From the NCBI GenBank assembly GCA_004124295.1, contig SCKI01000013.1, positions 1 through 64,000 of the forward strand: a stretch of 64,000 bases of DNA, read 5' to 3'. Source of the stretch: Fidelibacterota bacterium. Its GTDB lineage: Bacteria > Fidelibacterota > Marinisomatia > SCGC-AAA003-L08 > TS1B11. A program made the position numbers and the translations under genes. Below, in pieces: positions 40,257-47,923 of the stretch (within the stretch, counting starts at the first letter, position 1; every line of letters starts with the position of its first letter). The notes below the pieces were generated by a model. It was not told where the DNA came from. It ran no database searches and saw only the letters and a program-made list of their open reading frames with translations.

Positions 40257-40840
40257 CACAGTTCCACCCGTCCGCTGTAGGCATTGGCCAGGGTTGCCTC
40301 GTCGGTATATTCCAGGTTCGAGCCCATGGGCAGACCACGGGCCAGCCGGGTGATCTGCAGCGGCAGGTTTTCGGCCAGTCCGGCGATGTAATGGGCCGTG
40401 GTATCCCCTTCGATGCTGGGCGGGGTGGCGATAATCAGCTCGTCGATATCGGGCAGCCGGGTGGTGAGGTCGTCCAGATTAAGATCGGCCGGGGCGATAC
40501 CGTCCAGGGGTGAAATAATGCCCCCCAGCACGTGATAACGGCCCCGGTACTCCCCCATCCGCTCGAACATCAGGATATCGATGACCCGCTCGACGACGCA
40601 GACCGTGCGGGGGTCGCGAGCCGGATCGGCGCAGACGGGGCACAATTCATCCTCGGCGATATTGTGGCACAGGCGGCACTCCCGGACCTTTTCCTTCAGG
40701 TCGGTGAGAGCGCCGGCCAACTCGGCCACCGCAGCCGGGGACACCGTCAGCAGATGGAACCCGAGGCGCTGGGCAGTTTTGCGGCCTATACCGGGGAACT
40801 TGCCCAATTCCTGGATCACTTTCTGCAATGCGGGGGGCAA
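40256..40840 (-). CDS. recR: Recombination mediator RecR
   Basis: A 194-aa protein. It has the helix-hairpin-helix GKFPGIGRKTAQRLGFHLL, the zinc finger CRLCHN with CPVC and a Toprim domain (VVERVIDILMFERMG; GGIISPLDGI; ATPPSIEGDTTAHYI). With RecO/RecF it loads RecA on gapped DNA. The start is a TTG at 40840 or a CTG three codons earlier (40849); there is no ATG. It lies directly after ybaB in the same frame, separated only by its stop codon, in the conserved dnaX-ybaB-recR order. Confidence 0.95.
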   Translation of the reverse strand: MPPALQKVIQELGKFPGIGRKTAQRLGFHLLTVSPAAVAELAGALTDLKEKVRECRLCHNIAEDELCPVCADPARDPRTVCVVERVIDILMFERMGEYRGRYHVLGGIISPLDGIAPADLNLDDLTTRLPDIDELIIATPPSIEGDTTAHYIAGLAENLPLQITRLARGLPMGSNLEYTDEATLANAYSGRVEL

Positions 40841-40849
40841 CTGCTCCAG

Positions 40850-41179
40850 TTAAACCTCCGGCAGGTCGAGGCCGCCCAAAGCGGACCCGGTCAGTTGGTT
40901 CATGCGGCGCTGGGCCTCGTCACGAGACTTCTGCAGGCCCTGGTTGACCGCCGCCACCACCAGGTCTTCCACCATTTCGGCATCATCCCGCAACAGGGAC
41001 GGATCAATGGTCACTTTCAGCAGCGCCTGCTGGCCGTTCACCAATGCCGTGACGAGTCCGCCGCCGGCCTGGCCCTCCATCTGCAGCTGGCTCAGTTCGC
41101 CCTGCAGCTCTTCGATTTTCTTCTGTACGTTCTGGGCCTGCTGGAGCAGGCCACCTAGTGCAAATCCCTTGGGAAACAT
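40850..41179 (-). CDS. ybaB: YbaB/EbfC nucleoid-associated protein
   Basis: A 109-aa DNA-binding protein. GGLLQQAQNVQKKIEELQGE forms the long helix, followed by VTALVNGQQALLKVTIDPSL and LVVAAVNQGLQKSRDEAQRR, the usual family order. It lies four bases after dnaX and is followed by recR, as in most bacteria. Confidence 0.94.
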   Translation of the reverse strand: MFPKGFALGGLLQQAQNVQKKIEELQGELSQLQMEGQAGGGLVTALVNGQQALLKVTIDPSLLRDDAEMVEDLVVAAVNQGLQKSRDEAQRRMNQLTGSALGGLDLPEV

Positions 41180-41182
41180 GGC

Positions 41183-42928
41183 TCAATAATCCTCGCCGTT
41201 AAACGTTTTGATCAAGTATGAAATGGCCTCATCCGCCGGCGGCGTGGCCGTCTGCCCGGCTGCCGCCTGGGCCGATTCCGGTATGGTCGGCACCATGGAC
41301 AGCCGCTGGCCGGTCTGCTGCTCAATGATCTCTTCCACCAGGCCCTTCCGGGCCATCAGCATATCCAGGTGGATGGCCTCACCCGCCCGGAGATGGATCC
41401 CCAGGCGGTCATCCTCAAGGCTGGATATCTGGGCCCCGTCCAGGATGCTGGCGGTGGCGGCACTGCGCGATTCGATTGCCGTCATGATATTTCCCCCTTT
41501 AGCCTTGACCGCCTCAATGTCGGCCCCCGTCGATTTGGCCTGCGGTTCGGCGGTGCTGGCGGCCCCGGGATTGTCACCGTTCTGCCGGCGGAAGGAACGG
41601 CCGGGCGGGGGCGCGGTCGCGGGCGGCTGCAGCGGTTGGGCCGGTTCGGATGGTCCCGGCGGGAGCGGCTTGGGCTCGGCAACAGCGCCGGGGGCGGCCG
41701 CCTGGCGGGGGTTCTCCGTGGCGGGCTGGGCGGTCTTGGCCGGGGCCGGGGTCTGGGCTGGGGCAGGGGACTGGGCTGGGACCGGGGACTGGGCTGGGAC
41801 CGTAGCACCTTGGGGGCCGGGGTCCAGCTTGCCCAGCAGCTCCGCGATGGAGACGCTCCGGTCGAGGCTGGCCATTTTCAGCCACTGGTGCTCCAGCAGG
41901 ACCCTGGGCTGGCGGGCGTAACGCATCTGGTTTTCGGTCTCCATACCGATCTGCAGCAGGGCCAGCAGGTCGGCGGTTTGCAGGTCGCCGGGAATTTCCA
42001 CCAGGGACCCTTTGGAAGTCAGTGTTGGGTCGCCGGTCTCTATCGTAAGCAGCGCATCCCTCAAGTACAGGTTGAAGCCCTGGGCAATCTCCTGCAGGTC
42101 GTAACCGCGGTCAAAGGTGATCTCGATCTGGGCCAGGACCGCTTTCATATCGTGCCGGGCAATGGCGGCCGCCAAGTCCCTGAAATAGTCGTCGTCCACC
42201 AACCCCAGGATATCGGCTACGGTGGCCTCGTCCACCTGCTCAGTCTGATAGGCGATGACCTGGTCGAGGAGGCTCAGGGCGTCCCGGATACTGCCGTCGG
42301 CCTTCCGGGCCAGGAGCTGCAGGGCCGTTGCAGTGCTGGCGATATTTTCGTGGGACAGGATTTTTCCCAGCAGCCCGGCAATCTCGGTGACCGACACCCG
42401 CCGGAAATCGAAGCGCTGTGTCCGGCTGAGAATGGTTTGGGGCACTTTCTGGGGATCGGTGGTGGCCAAGATGAAGACCACATGCTGCGGCGGCTCTTCC
42501 AGCGTCTTCAGCAGGGCATTGAAGGCCTGGGTGGTGAGCATGTGCACTTCGTCAATGATGTAAATGCGGTACAGGCCGGCCGTCGGGGGATATTTCACCG
42601 CCTCGCGCAGCTCTCTGATCTCGTCGATGCCCCGGTTGGAGGCGGCGTCGATCTCCAGCACGTCGAGGTTGTTGCCCCGGGTGATCTCCGTGCAGCTGGG
42701 GCAGGTGTTGCAGGGCACAGCCCCCTCGCGCTGGCGGCAATTAAGGGTTTTGGCCAGAATCCGGGCCGCCGTGGTTTTACCTACCCCCCGGGGACCGGTA
42801 AAGATATAGGCGTGGGCCACCCTGTCGCGCTCAAGGGCGTTCTGCAGGGTCCGCACCACATGCTCCTGTCCCAGCACGTCGGCAAACTGCTGTGGACGCC
42901 ACTTTCGGGACAGCACCTGATAGCTCAT
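41183..42928 (-). CDS. dnaX: DNA polymerase III subunits gamma and tau
   Basis: A 581-aa clamp-loader ATPase. It shows GPRGVGKTTAARILAKTL, the zinc module CRQREGAVPCNTCPSC, IYIIDEVHMLTTQAFNALLK and the sensor ILSRTQRFDF. Domain III follows, then a Pro/Ala/Gln-rich linker (~385-470) encoded partly by an 18-base tandem repeat, and a tau-like C-terminal domain. No A-rich slippery site for a programmed frameshift was recognised, so gamma may not be made by that route. Confidence 0.96.
   Translation of the reverse strand: MSYQVLSRKWRPQQFADVLGQEHVVRTLQNALERDRVAHAYIFTGPRGVGKTTAARILAKTLNCRQREGAVPCNTCPSCTEITRGNNLDVLEIDAASNRGIDEIRELREAVKYPPTAGLYRIYIIDEVHMLTTQAFNALLKTLEEPPQHVVFILATTDPQKVPQTILSRTQRFDFRRVSVTEIAGLLGKILSHENIASTATALQLLARKADGSIRDALSLLDQVIAYQTEQVDEATVADILGLVDDDYFRDLAAAIARHDMKAVLAQIEITFDRGYDLQEIAQGFNLYLRDALLTIETGDPTLTSKGSLVEIPGDLQTADLLALLQIGMETENQMRYARQPRVLLEHQWLKMASLDRSVSIAELLGKLDPGPQGATVPAQSPVPAQSPAPAQTPAPAKTAQPATENPRQAAAPGAVAEPKPLPPGPSEPAQPLQPPATAPPPGRSFRRQNGDNPGAASTAEPQAKSTGADIEAVKAKGGNIMTAIESRSAATASILDGAQISSLEDDRLGIHLRAGEAIHLDMLMARKGLVEEIIEQQTGQRLSMVPTIPESAQAAAGQTATPPADEAISYLIKTFNGEDY
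41753..41804 (-). repeat. 18-base tandem repeat in the dnaX linker
   Basis: About three copies of an 18-base unit beginning CTGGGCTGGG (plus strand) at 41753, 41771 and 41789. On the coding strand they give six-residue repeats of the APAQSP/VPAQSP kind in the flexible linker of the tau subunit. The copies are nearly identical, so the number could vary between strains. Confidence 0.8.
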
Positions 42929-43071
42929 TTGGGATACCTGCCGGTCATCTGGCTGTCTGCCTCATTGATCCTGTGATACGTTTTGCCAGGGGCCCTATCC
43001 TTGGCCGGCCGGCCATGTCGGCGCAATTGTTCAAGTTCAAGCTCCTGCTCCCGCCCGGGCCGTCACTTTCG

Positions 43072-43144
43072 TGGAGTTGAAGGGGATCGAACCCTCGACC
43101 TCAGCGTTGCGAACGCTGCGCTCTCCCAACTGAGCTACAACCCC
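43072..43144 (-). tRNA. tRNA-Ala (CGC)
   Basis: The minus strand folds as a full cloverleaf: acceptor GGGGTTG/CAACTCC, D-arm GCTC...GAGC, anticodon arm CAGCG-TTCGCAA-CGCTG with anticodon CGC, and T-arm GAGGG-TTCGATC-CCCTT. The discriminator is A, and CCA is not encoded. It lies upstream of dnaX in the same direction. Confidence 0.93.
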
Positions 43145-43228
43145 ATAGTTGGGCCATCAGGCGCTAAAATTTAGAGACCTGACTTCGGCATGGCAAGGCA
43201 CGAAGGCAGAGCGGCGGCGGAAGTTCCC

Positions 43229-43645
43229 CTAGCCGGCCGCCTCGCTTTCAGCGGCATCATTTGACGCCGATTCTTCAGACTCCAGCCGGCGCTCAATCTC
43301 GCTCATATCCCGGTCCTCAGGGGGCGCCTCCGCCTCAGCAGTCTCGGTGCCCCCTTCGTCCCTGTCCAACAGACCGCGCAGGCGGCCATGGTCTTCCTTG
43401 GCCTGCTCCACCAGACCGGTAAACAGATGCTGTACCTCGGCGGTATACTCGTCGATCACCTGGTTCAGGCGGCCGAGGATTTCCTCAAAGGCCGCTTCGC
43501 CGTACTTCTCCAGAATCGGCAGGGTGAGTTCCTCGATGCGCCTGATCACGAGGGCCCGGTTGGCTTCCTGGGGAGTCAACTCCGGCGCGGCGGTTTTTTT
43601 GTCGGTACTGTTTTTGCTGCCTCTGCGGCTCTTGCGTTCAACCAT
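43229..43645 (-). CDS. Hypothetical Glu-rich soluble protein
   Basis: A 138-aa protein from ATG 43645, which overlaps the AtpZ-like gene by eight bases. It is basic at the start (ERKSRRGSKN), has a predicted helical middle (ALVIRRIEELTLPILEKYGE; RLNQVIDEYTAEVQHLFTGL) and a strongly acidic tail (EAEAPPEDRDMSEIE, ending ESEAAG). It resembles no family I recognise. The coiled-coil-like middle suggests a structural or partner protein of the membrane gene before it. Confidence 0.62.
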   Translation of the reverse strand: MVERKSRRGSKNSTDKKTAAPELTPQEANRALVIRRIEELTLPILEKYGEAAFEEILGRLNQVIDEYTAEVQHLFTGLVEQAKEDHGRLRGLLDRDEGGTETAEAEAPPEDRDMSEIERRLESEESASNDAAESEAAG

Positions 43646-43865
43646 TGTTGCCCTCTGACGTGTGGCTCTCGGCGGCCTTTTTTGATTGGCTTGACAGGGT
43701 TCCGTAAGCGGCAAAGGCGCTGCCCAATCCCATAAACGGCACCGCCAGGTAGGCCCAACCCCGGTTGCCGGTCCTCCACTGGAGATAGATACCGACCACC
43801 ACACCAATGGAAAATCCCAGCAGGGCCATGCCAAACAGGATGGATGAAAATGCTCTAAAGTTCAT
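43638..43865 (-). CDS. AtpZ/AtpI-like two-helix membrane protein
   Basis: A 75-aa protein with two hydrophobic segments (SILFGMALLGFSIGVVVGIY; YLAVPFMGLGSAFAAYG) joined by a short loop with RTGNRGW. This fits the AtpZ/AtpI family that accompanies ATP synthase. No ATP synthase gene follows, which is unusual. It is coupled to the gene before (ATGA overlap) and after (eight-base overlap). Confidence 0.65.
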   Translation of the reverse strand: MNFRAFSSILFGMALLGFSIGVVVGIYLQWRTGNRGWAYLAVPFMGLGSAFAAYGTLSSQSKKAAESHTSEGNNG

Positions 43866-44659
43866 GCTTCCCCGAAATGTAAGAATAAATAGGTGCGGAT
43901 TTTATCCTGGACATCACGCTCGATCTTAAAGCCGTGCAAGGCGGCACGGCGAATCCGGACAATCCGTACCGGCAGCGGCGAAAGGGCCAGACCCAGCAGC
44001 GCCCCCTTGAAGTTAAGGCTGGCCCGGGCTTCAAATCCGCTAACATTCCACAGCGTGTTCCACAGTACTCCGGCGCCCATACCGGCCAGGGCGCTGGCCA
44101 TATAGATGCGACGGTCCCCCAGCAGTTCGGCCACGGGGGGATCGCGGTATTTGAGATGGGTCACTTCACCGACCGATATCCGTTGCCGCCCCCGCTTGCC
44201 CCGGCCGCTGAGCAGGAAGTGGTGGCCGTCGAACCCGGTGTAGGTCCCCCGGACCGCCTTGCCTGCCCGGCGATAGAGGACCATCTGGACGCCTGTGGGC
44301 AGGGCCTGGATGTCGGCCACCGTCTGGTGATAGTCCGTCTCGCCGCTCAGCTTGGCCAGGACCCGTGGATCAATCTCACCGGCCAGATCGATGGCCAGCC
44401 CCAGGTCGTAGAACTGGCGGGGAGTGTAGCGCCGCCGCTGCCAGCCGTCCCGGGTCCGTATGCGGGCCTCAAACGTGGCTCCCACCTGCATGAACTGGGC
44501 CGTGAGAAAGCCTTCCAGCTCTCCAAAAATGCGGTAGTATTCCTGTTCGGGAATTTCAATGCTGGTCCCCACCAGCTTGCTGATGACGGGAATCTCCCAA
44601 TCCACCGGCTGCTGGGCGGACAGCGCCCCAGCCAGCAACAGCAGGCTAGCCGGCCTCAA
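43862..44659 (-). CDS. Hypothetical exported protein
   Basis: About 265 aa from TTG 44659, which is preceded by AGGAGG inside the end of the SelW-like gene. Longer frames to 44749 would read through that gene. There is a signal peptide (LLLLAGALSAQQ). The middle part has YRRAGKAVRGTYTGFDGHHF and ISVGEVTHLKYR, an SH3-like barrel pattern often seen in bacterial RNA/peptide-binding folds. Near the C-terminus are two hydrophobic stretches (YMASALAGMGAGVLWNTLW; GALLGLALSPLPVRI). I do not recognise the family. It is co-transcribed with the selenoprotein gene. Confidence 0.6.
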   Translation of the reverse strand: MRPASLLLLAGALSAQQPVDWEIPVISKLVGTSIEIPEQEYYRIFGELEGFLTAQFMQVGATFEARIRTRDGWQRRRYTPRQFYDLGLAIDLAGEIDPRVLAKLSGETDYHQTVADIQALPTGVQMVLYRRAGKAVRGTYTGFDGHHFLLSGRGKRGRQRISVGEVTHLKYRDPPVAELLGDRRIYMASALAGMGAGVLWNTLWNVSGFEARASLNFKGALLGLALSPLPVRIVRIRRAALHGFKIERDVQDKIRTYLFLHFGEA

Positions 44660-44876
44660 TAAGGGCGAATACCTCCTTATCTTCGGGGAACCGGCCCAGG
44701 TCCTTTTTCGAGAATTGCAACTGACCATTGACCGCAATTTCGAAGACACCCCCTTGCCCTGGAATCAGCGTAAAGTTTTCGATACGTTCCGAATATATAT
44801 CCAGCACCCTTTCCGCCAAACTGGCGGCTCTAGGAAGATAGTTTCATTGCTGGCAGTATTCCAACTCAATCTTCAT
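44646..44876 (-). CDS. SelW/Rdx-family selenoprotein with in-frame UGA (CxxU)
   Basis: A 76-aa gene split by UGA at 44844-44846, so simple gene calling misses it. The product begins MKIELEYCQQ, then U11, then NYLPRAASLAERV. It continues LIPGQGGVFEIAVNGQLQFS, KKDLGRFPEDKEV and ends FALIEAG with TAG. This is the complete Rdx/SelW pattern: a CxxU (or CxxC) motif after the first strand and the late GxxG, SKK and GRFP blocks. A strong AAAGGAGGGGCC site precedes ATG 44876. The thioredoxin-like family is linked to thiol redox reactions, with no settled substrate. It sits in an envelope operon between a small membrane protein and a 265-aa exported protein. Confidence 0.86.
44813..44846 (-). promoter_or_regulatory. 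Predicted bacterial SECIS of the SelW-like gene
   Basis: After the UGA come 16 bases, then a perfect hairpin CCGCC-AGUUU-GGCGG (44827-44813). Its loop begins 21 nt after the UGA, and an outer CCU/AGG pairing extends the stem. Bacterial SECIS elements lie inside the coding region just after UGA and show SelB a small G-containing loop at about this distance. The fold was drawn by hand. Confidence 0.6.
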
Positions 44877-44921
44877 GGCCCCTCCTTTCAGCGCCTTTCA
44901 ATTCAGGCCGCTTTAAAATAT

Positions 44922-45074
44922 TCAGCGGAAAAACGTAGACCATATAAAGAGCGCCCCCAGACCCGCCACAAGGGCGGCCACAAAGACCAGCAGGATGGCC
45001 GCGCGTTTGAAGCCGCGTCCGCCACTGTCGTACCGGTAAATATCCCGGGTATCGCCCGGCCCCGTCTCAGGCAT
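44922..45074 (-). CDS. Small single-span membrane protein
   Basis: A 50-aa protein starting MPETGPGDTRDIYRYD, with one transmembrane helix (AAILLVFVAALVAGLGALFIW) and ending STFFR. ATG 45074 is preceded by AGGGGCCGGCC and comes 12 bases after the FecR-barrel gene; TGA is at 44922. The acidic, Tyr-containing N-terminus is probably cytoplasmic, with positive residues (GGRGFKR) just before the helix. I recognise no family. It is a real candidate because of position, start site and codon use. Confidence 0.55.
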   Translation of the reverse strand: MPETGPGDTRDIYRYDSGGRGFKRAAILLVFVAALVAGLGALFIWSTFFR

Positions 45075-45086
45075 GGCCGGCCCCTA

Positions 45087-47405
45087 TCAAAAACGGAACG
45101 CCGTCTCAATGAGCAACAGGCGCACCTCCTCAATCTCTCCGGCCACATTCCGGTAGGAGACCTGCTGATTATAGACCATATCGACCCCTGCCGCCAACTC
45201 ATAAGCCACCCGGAATCCCCAAGTGGTGTTCACGCTGGGGTTGGCGAAATCAAACGGGTTCTCATCGTTGGTGCGGATATAGTAGGCCATGGCCTCGGAT
45301 ATCTTGGGGATCGGATCGGTGTTGATGGACAGATTGACCAGGAAACTGTTGCTCGGCCCGGAGGACGTATCCGGCGGCGAAAGCTGCTGGTAGGCGGCTC
45401 CGAAGGTGACCAGGTTAAACAGGTTCGCCGAAGCGGAGCCGTAGATACCGGACAGCCCCACAGGATAGTTCTGCATCAGCACCTGATCCTTGGTGGACAC
45501 CGAATCGGCCACGACGGCGCCGATCTGCGCCCGCTCCAGGTCATAGGTGGCGTTGAAGAACCCGTGCTGGAACAGGGGCGAGGTGGCGCGGTACTCGAAG
45601 CTTATGTTCAGGAACTTGAGAATCTGCGCCCTGAGGCCGGGACCGATCAGGCCGAACCCGGTGCTCGAACGCGTCACTTCACCCGTGGTACTTATCGCCT
45701 CCAGCGTGTCGTTATAACTGAGAAATGCCGCTTCCGTATAAACCATCAAGTTAAGGAGCTTGTTGCTTATAATTGGGTAGCTCAAATCAAAACTCAGCCC
45801 CGTGATTGCGCTGTTGGCGAGGGACTTGTTGAACGGCGGTGGCTTCAGGTCCCAACCATCAATATCGTTATTGGGCTGAAAGAGGGAGTCCGGTGTTTGG
45901 TCCGTGAAACCGTCACCATCCCTGTCGAACTCGTTCTCCTTATCATCGTCGGCCCAGCCGTCGCCATCGGTGTCGACGGACCACAGTTTATCATCGGGGA
46001 AGTCGTCCACCACGTCGGGGACCCCGTCGCCGTCCTTATCCTTGAGTCCGCCATACTGATTGAGGTCGGTGACGAGATTCATCCCGAGGGTCAGGGGAAA
46101 GGCCTCGGACAGTTGGTAGGTCCCCCGGAGGCCGATCAAACCACCCCCGCCGCTGAATTCCTTGAGATCGGCGGCAAAGCCCTTCAGCCTGAATTTATTG
46201 CCGATGGCGCCACCCAGTTCAAAGCCGACCCGCCGGACCTGCGGGAACTCGGCCATATTGGAGTAGTTGCTCATCAGGCCGCCGAAGCCGTACTGTACTT
46301 GCGGCAGCGCTCCCACCTGGAAAAAGAACGGATCCTGCTCCGTGCCCCAGCGCAGGTACATGATCTTGTCCAGGTAGTCAGAGGGCTCGTCCCACTCATC
46401 CGGGCGGAAGTCTCCCTGCGCATCCATGTAGCCGACCAGGTCCAGGCCCACGGCCAGTTTGCCGATGGAGAACTCGGGCCGCAAGGCCAGCTGGTAATAG
46501 ACCTTACCATCAATGGTTACCGATCCCAGGCCCAGGCCCAGGCCCGGTCCCGTTGCTTCGGCCGCCTCTTCCTCGGGTGGTCCTTCCTCGGTGCCGGCGG
46601 TATCGATCAGCACCGGCTCAGTAGTGCTGGGGGTGGCCTCGGTCAGGCCTTCAAAGATAGACTCGCTGGGGACTTCGGGAGCGTCCGGCGCCGGTTCGGC
46701 CGGGGCCTCCTCAACTCCTTCGGCCGTGCCTTCCTCGGCGGGCCCCTCGTCATCACCCTCCGGCTCAGGCTCTGGCACCGGCGTCACATCATCCGGATCG
46801 ACCGGCATTTGCTGCGGCGATACCGGCACCGGCGGCGTAATCAGCCCTGTGGCAGTGGAGGTGATCATCGTATTGGCGGTCAGGTTCTGGGTCAGACCGC
46901 TGACGATATTCAGAATCTCCACCACACCTTCGATACCGTAGGCCACGTCAATGCCGACATTGGGATCGGAGACCAGCCAGAAATCGGTCCCCTTCACCGA
47001 TGCCACCGAGTTGGGCGTCTCCACCCGAAAGTCCTTGATGGGCTCGGGCAGGTTGGACCGCAAAGTGCCGAAACGGAGGTCCACCGTCCGGACACCCGTG
47101 GATTCGACGAGCTGTATCTGGCTGTTTTCTTTAATTTTCAGGAGCGTTCGATCATCGAGGAAAATAAGCGACGCGAAGCCGCCAGGGCCAGACTGCACGG
47201 CATCGCCATCGAACAACTGCATCTGTGCGGCCAAAGGTGTGTTGAAATCGGAATCTACCAGCCGCTTGAGCTGCACCGATCCCAGGGTCCTGATGACCTG
47301 AGCCAGGGGAGCTTGCGCCGCTAAGGGCGTCTGGATGGAAGTCAACAGGGCGCCCACCAGCAGGTGGACAAATAGAACATTTCTGCGACGCTTGGTTGGC
47401 TGCAT
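45087..47405 (-). CDS. FecR-domain outer-membrane protein with calcium-type repeats and beta-barrel
   Basis: A 772-aa protein. It has a signal peptide (LLVGALLTSIQTPLAAQ), a FecR domain (~45-140, with GDAVQSGPGGFASLIFLDDR and TPNSVASVKGTDFWL), and a Pro/Glu-rich acidic linker (~185-290). A long beta-rich region follows, ending in Phe (IETAFRF), as outer-membrane barrels do. Inside the barrel part lie thrombospondin type 3-like repeats (DKDGDGVPDVVDDFP; DTDGDGWADDD; DRDGDGFTD), which bind calcium in other proteins. ATG 47405 is chosen over upstream frame because it begins the signal. It heads the operon with the SelW-like gene. Confidence 0.8.
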   Translation of the reverse strand: MQPTKRRRNVLFVHLLVGALLTSIQTPLAAQAPLAQVIRTLGSVQLKRLVDSDFNTPLAAQMQLFDGDAVQSGPGGFASLIFLDDRTLLKIKENSQIQLVESTGVRTVDLRFGTLRSNLPEPIKDFRVETPNSVASVKGTDFWLVSDPNVGIDVAYGIEGVVEILNIVSGLTQNLTANTMITSTATGLITPPVPVSPQQMPVDPDDVTPVPEPEPEGDDEGPAEEGTAEGVEEAPAEPAPDAPEVPSESIFEGLTEATPSTTEPVLIDTAGTEEGPPEEEAAEATGPGLGLGLGSVTIDGKVYYQLALRPEFSIGKLAVGLDLVGYMDAQGDFRPDEWDEPSDYLDKIMYLRWGTEQDPFFFQVGALPQVQYGFGGLMSNYSNMAEFPQVRRVGFELGGAIGNKFRLKGFAADLKEFSGGGGLIGLRGTYQLSEAFPLTLGMNLVTDLNQYGGLKDKDGDGVPDVVDDFPDDKLWSVDTDGDGWADDDKENEFDRDGDGFTDQTPDSLFQPNNDIDGWDLKPPPFNKSLANSAITGLSFDLSYPIISNKLLNLMVYTEAAFLSYNDTLEAISTTGEVTRSSTGFGLIGPGLRAQILKFLNISFEYRATSPLFQHGFFNATYDLERAQIGAVVADSVSTKDQVLMQNYPVGLSGIYGSASANLFNLVTFGAAYQQLSPPDTSSGPSNSFLVNLSINTDPIPKISEAMAYYIRTNDENPFDFANPSVNTTWGFRVAYELAAGVDMVYNQQVSYRNVAGEIEEVRLLLIETAFRF

Positions 47406-47923
47406 GATGGTCCTCTCGATTATATACTGTACTGGCTTTATCCGCCTGAGGATTGACTCGATGGCGACGAATCTGGCGCCGCCGTTAAAATGCTGTCCGG
47501 CAGGGCGTACCTGCGATCCGGAATCGGCTGGGCTGCTATACCGGAGCCGCACCGTTCCCGATGTTTTGAAAACGTACGCGGCAGGATTATTTTATCCAAA
47601 AGATGGCCTGATGATCGCGGCGACCCGCGCGCCGGTGCAGAGCCGTAGCCTTAAAAAATAATATCCTGGTATGCTTATGCTGTCGACGCATATACAGCCT
47701 GGTGATTGATAAATATTTATCTGCTTCCATGGGCCCAATTACGCACCGGTTGGCCGGTTTAGCCATGATGCTCGTCACATTAATAACAATTGCGCCGTAA
47801 TGACGCCTGAACGACGGGGCGATTCAGGCGCGTCCTAATTTACCATCCAGAGGCAAGGATATACGACGAATTCGGGAACCGGCGATGGACGGCGGTCCCG
47901 GCGCCCCAGCCCGACATTATATT
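47406..47923. other. Intergenic region without recognised gene (518 bases)
   Basis: No convincing coding frame in either strand. At ~47800-47835 an imperfect inverted repeat (GACGCCTGAA ... TTCAGGCGCGTC) might mark the end of the glycosyltransferase transcript, but it has no T-run. The part next to 47405 should hold the promoter of the FecR-barrel operon; no clear -10/-35 pair was identified. Confidence 0.5.

Noticed and set aside
41183-42928. Programmed frameshift in dnaX
   Set aside because: No A-rich slippery heptamer followed by a stem-loop was found near the domain III/linker border.
42929-43071. Signal recognition particle RNA upstream of dnaX
   Set aside because: The minus strand lacks the conserved GGUCAGG...GGAAGG...AGCAG core; only a loose GGCAG/GATGAC resemblance.
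47800-47835. Terminator of the glycosyltransferase gene
   Set aside because: Inverted repeat is imperfect and not followed by a T-run.
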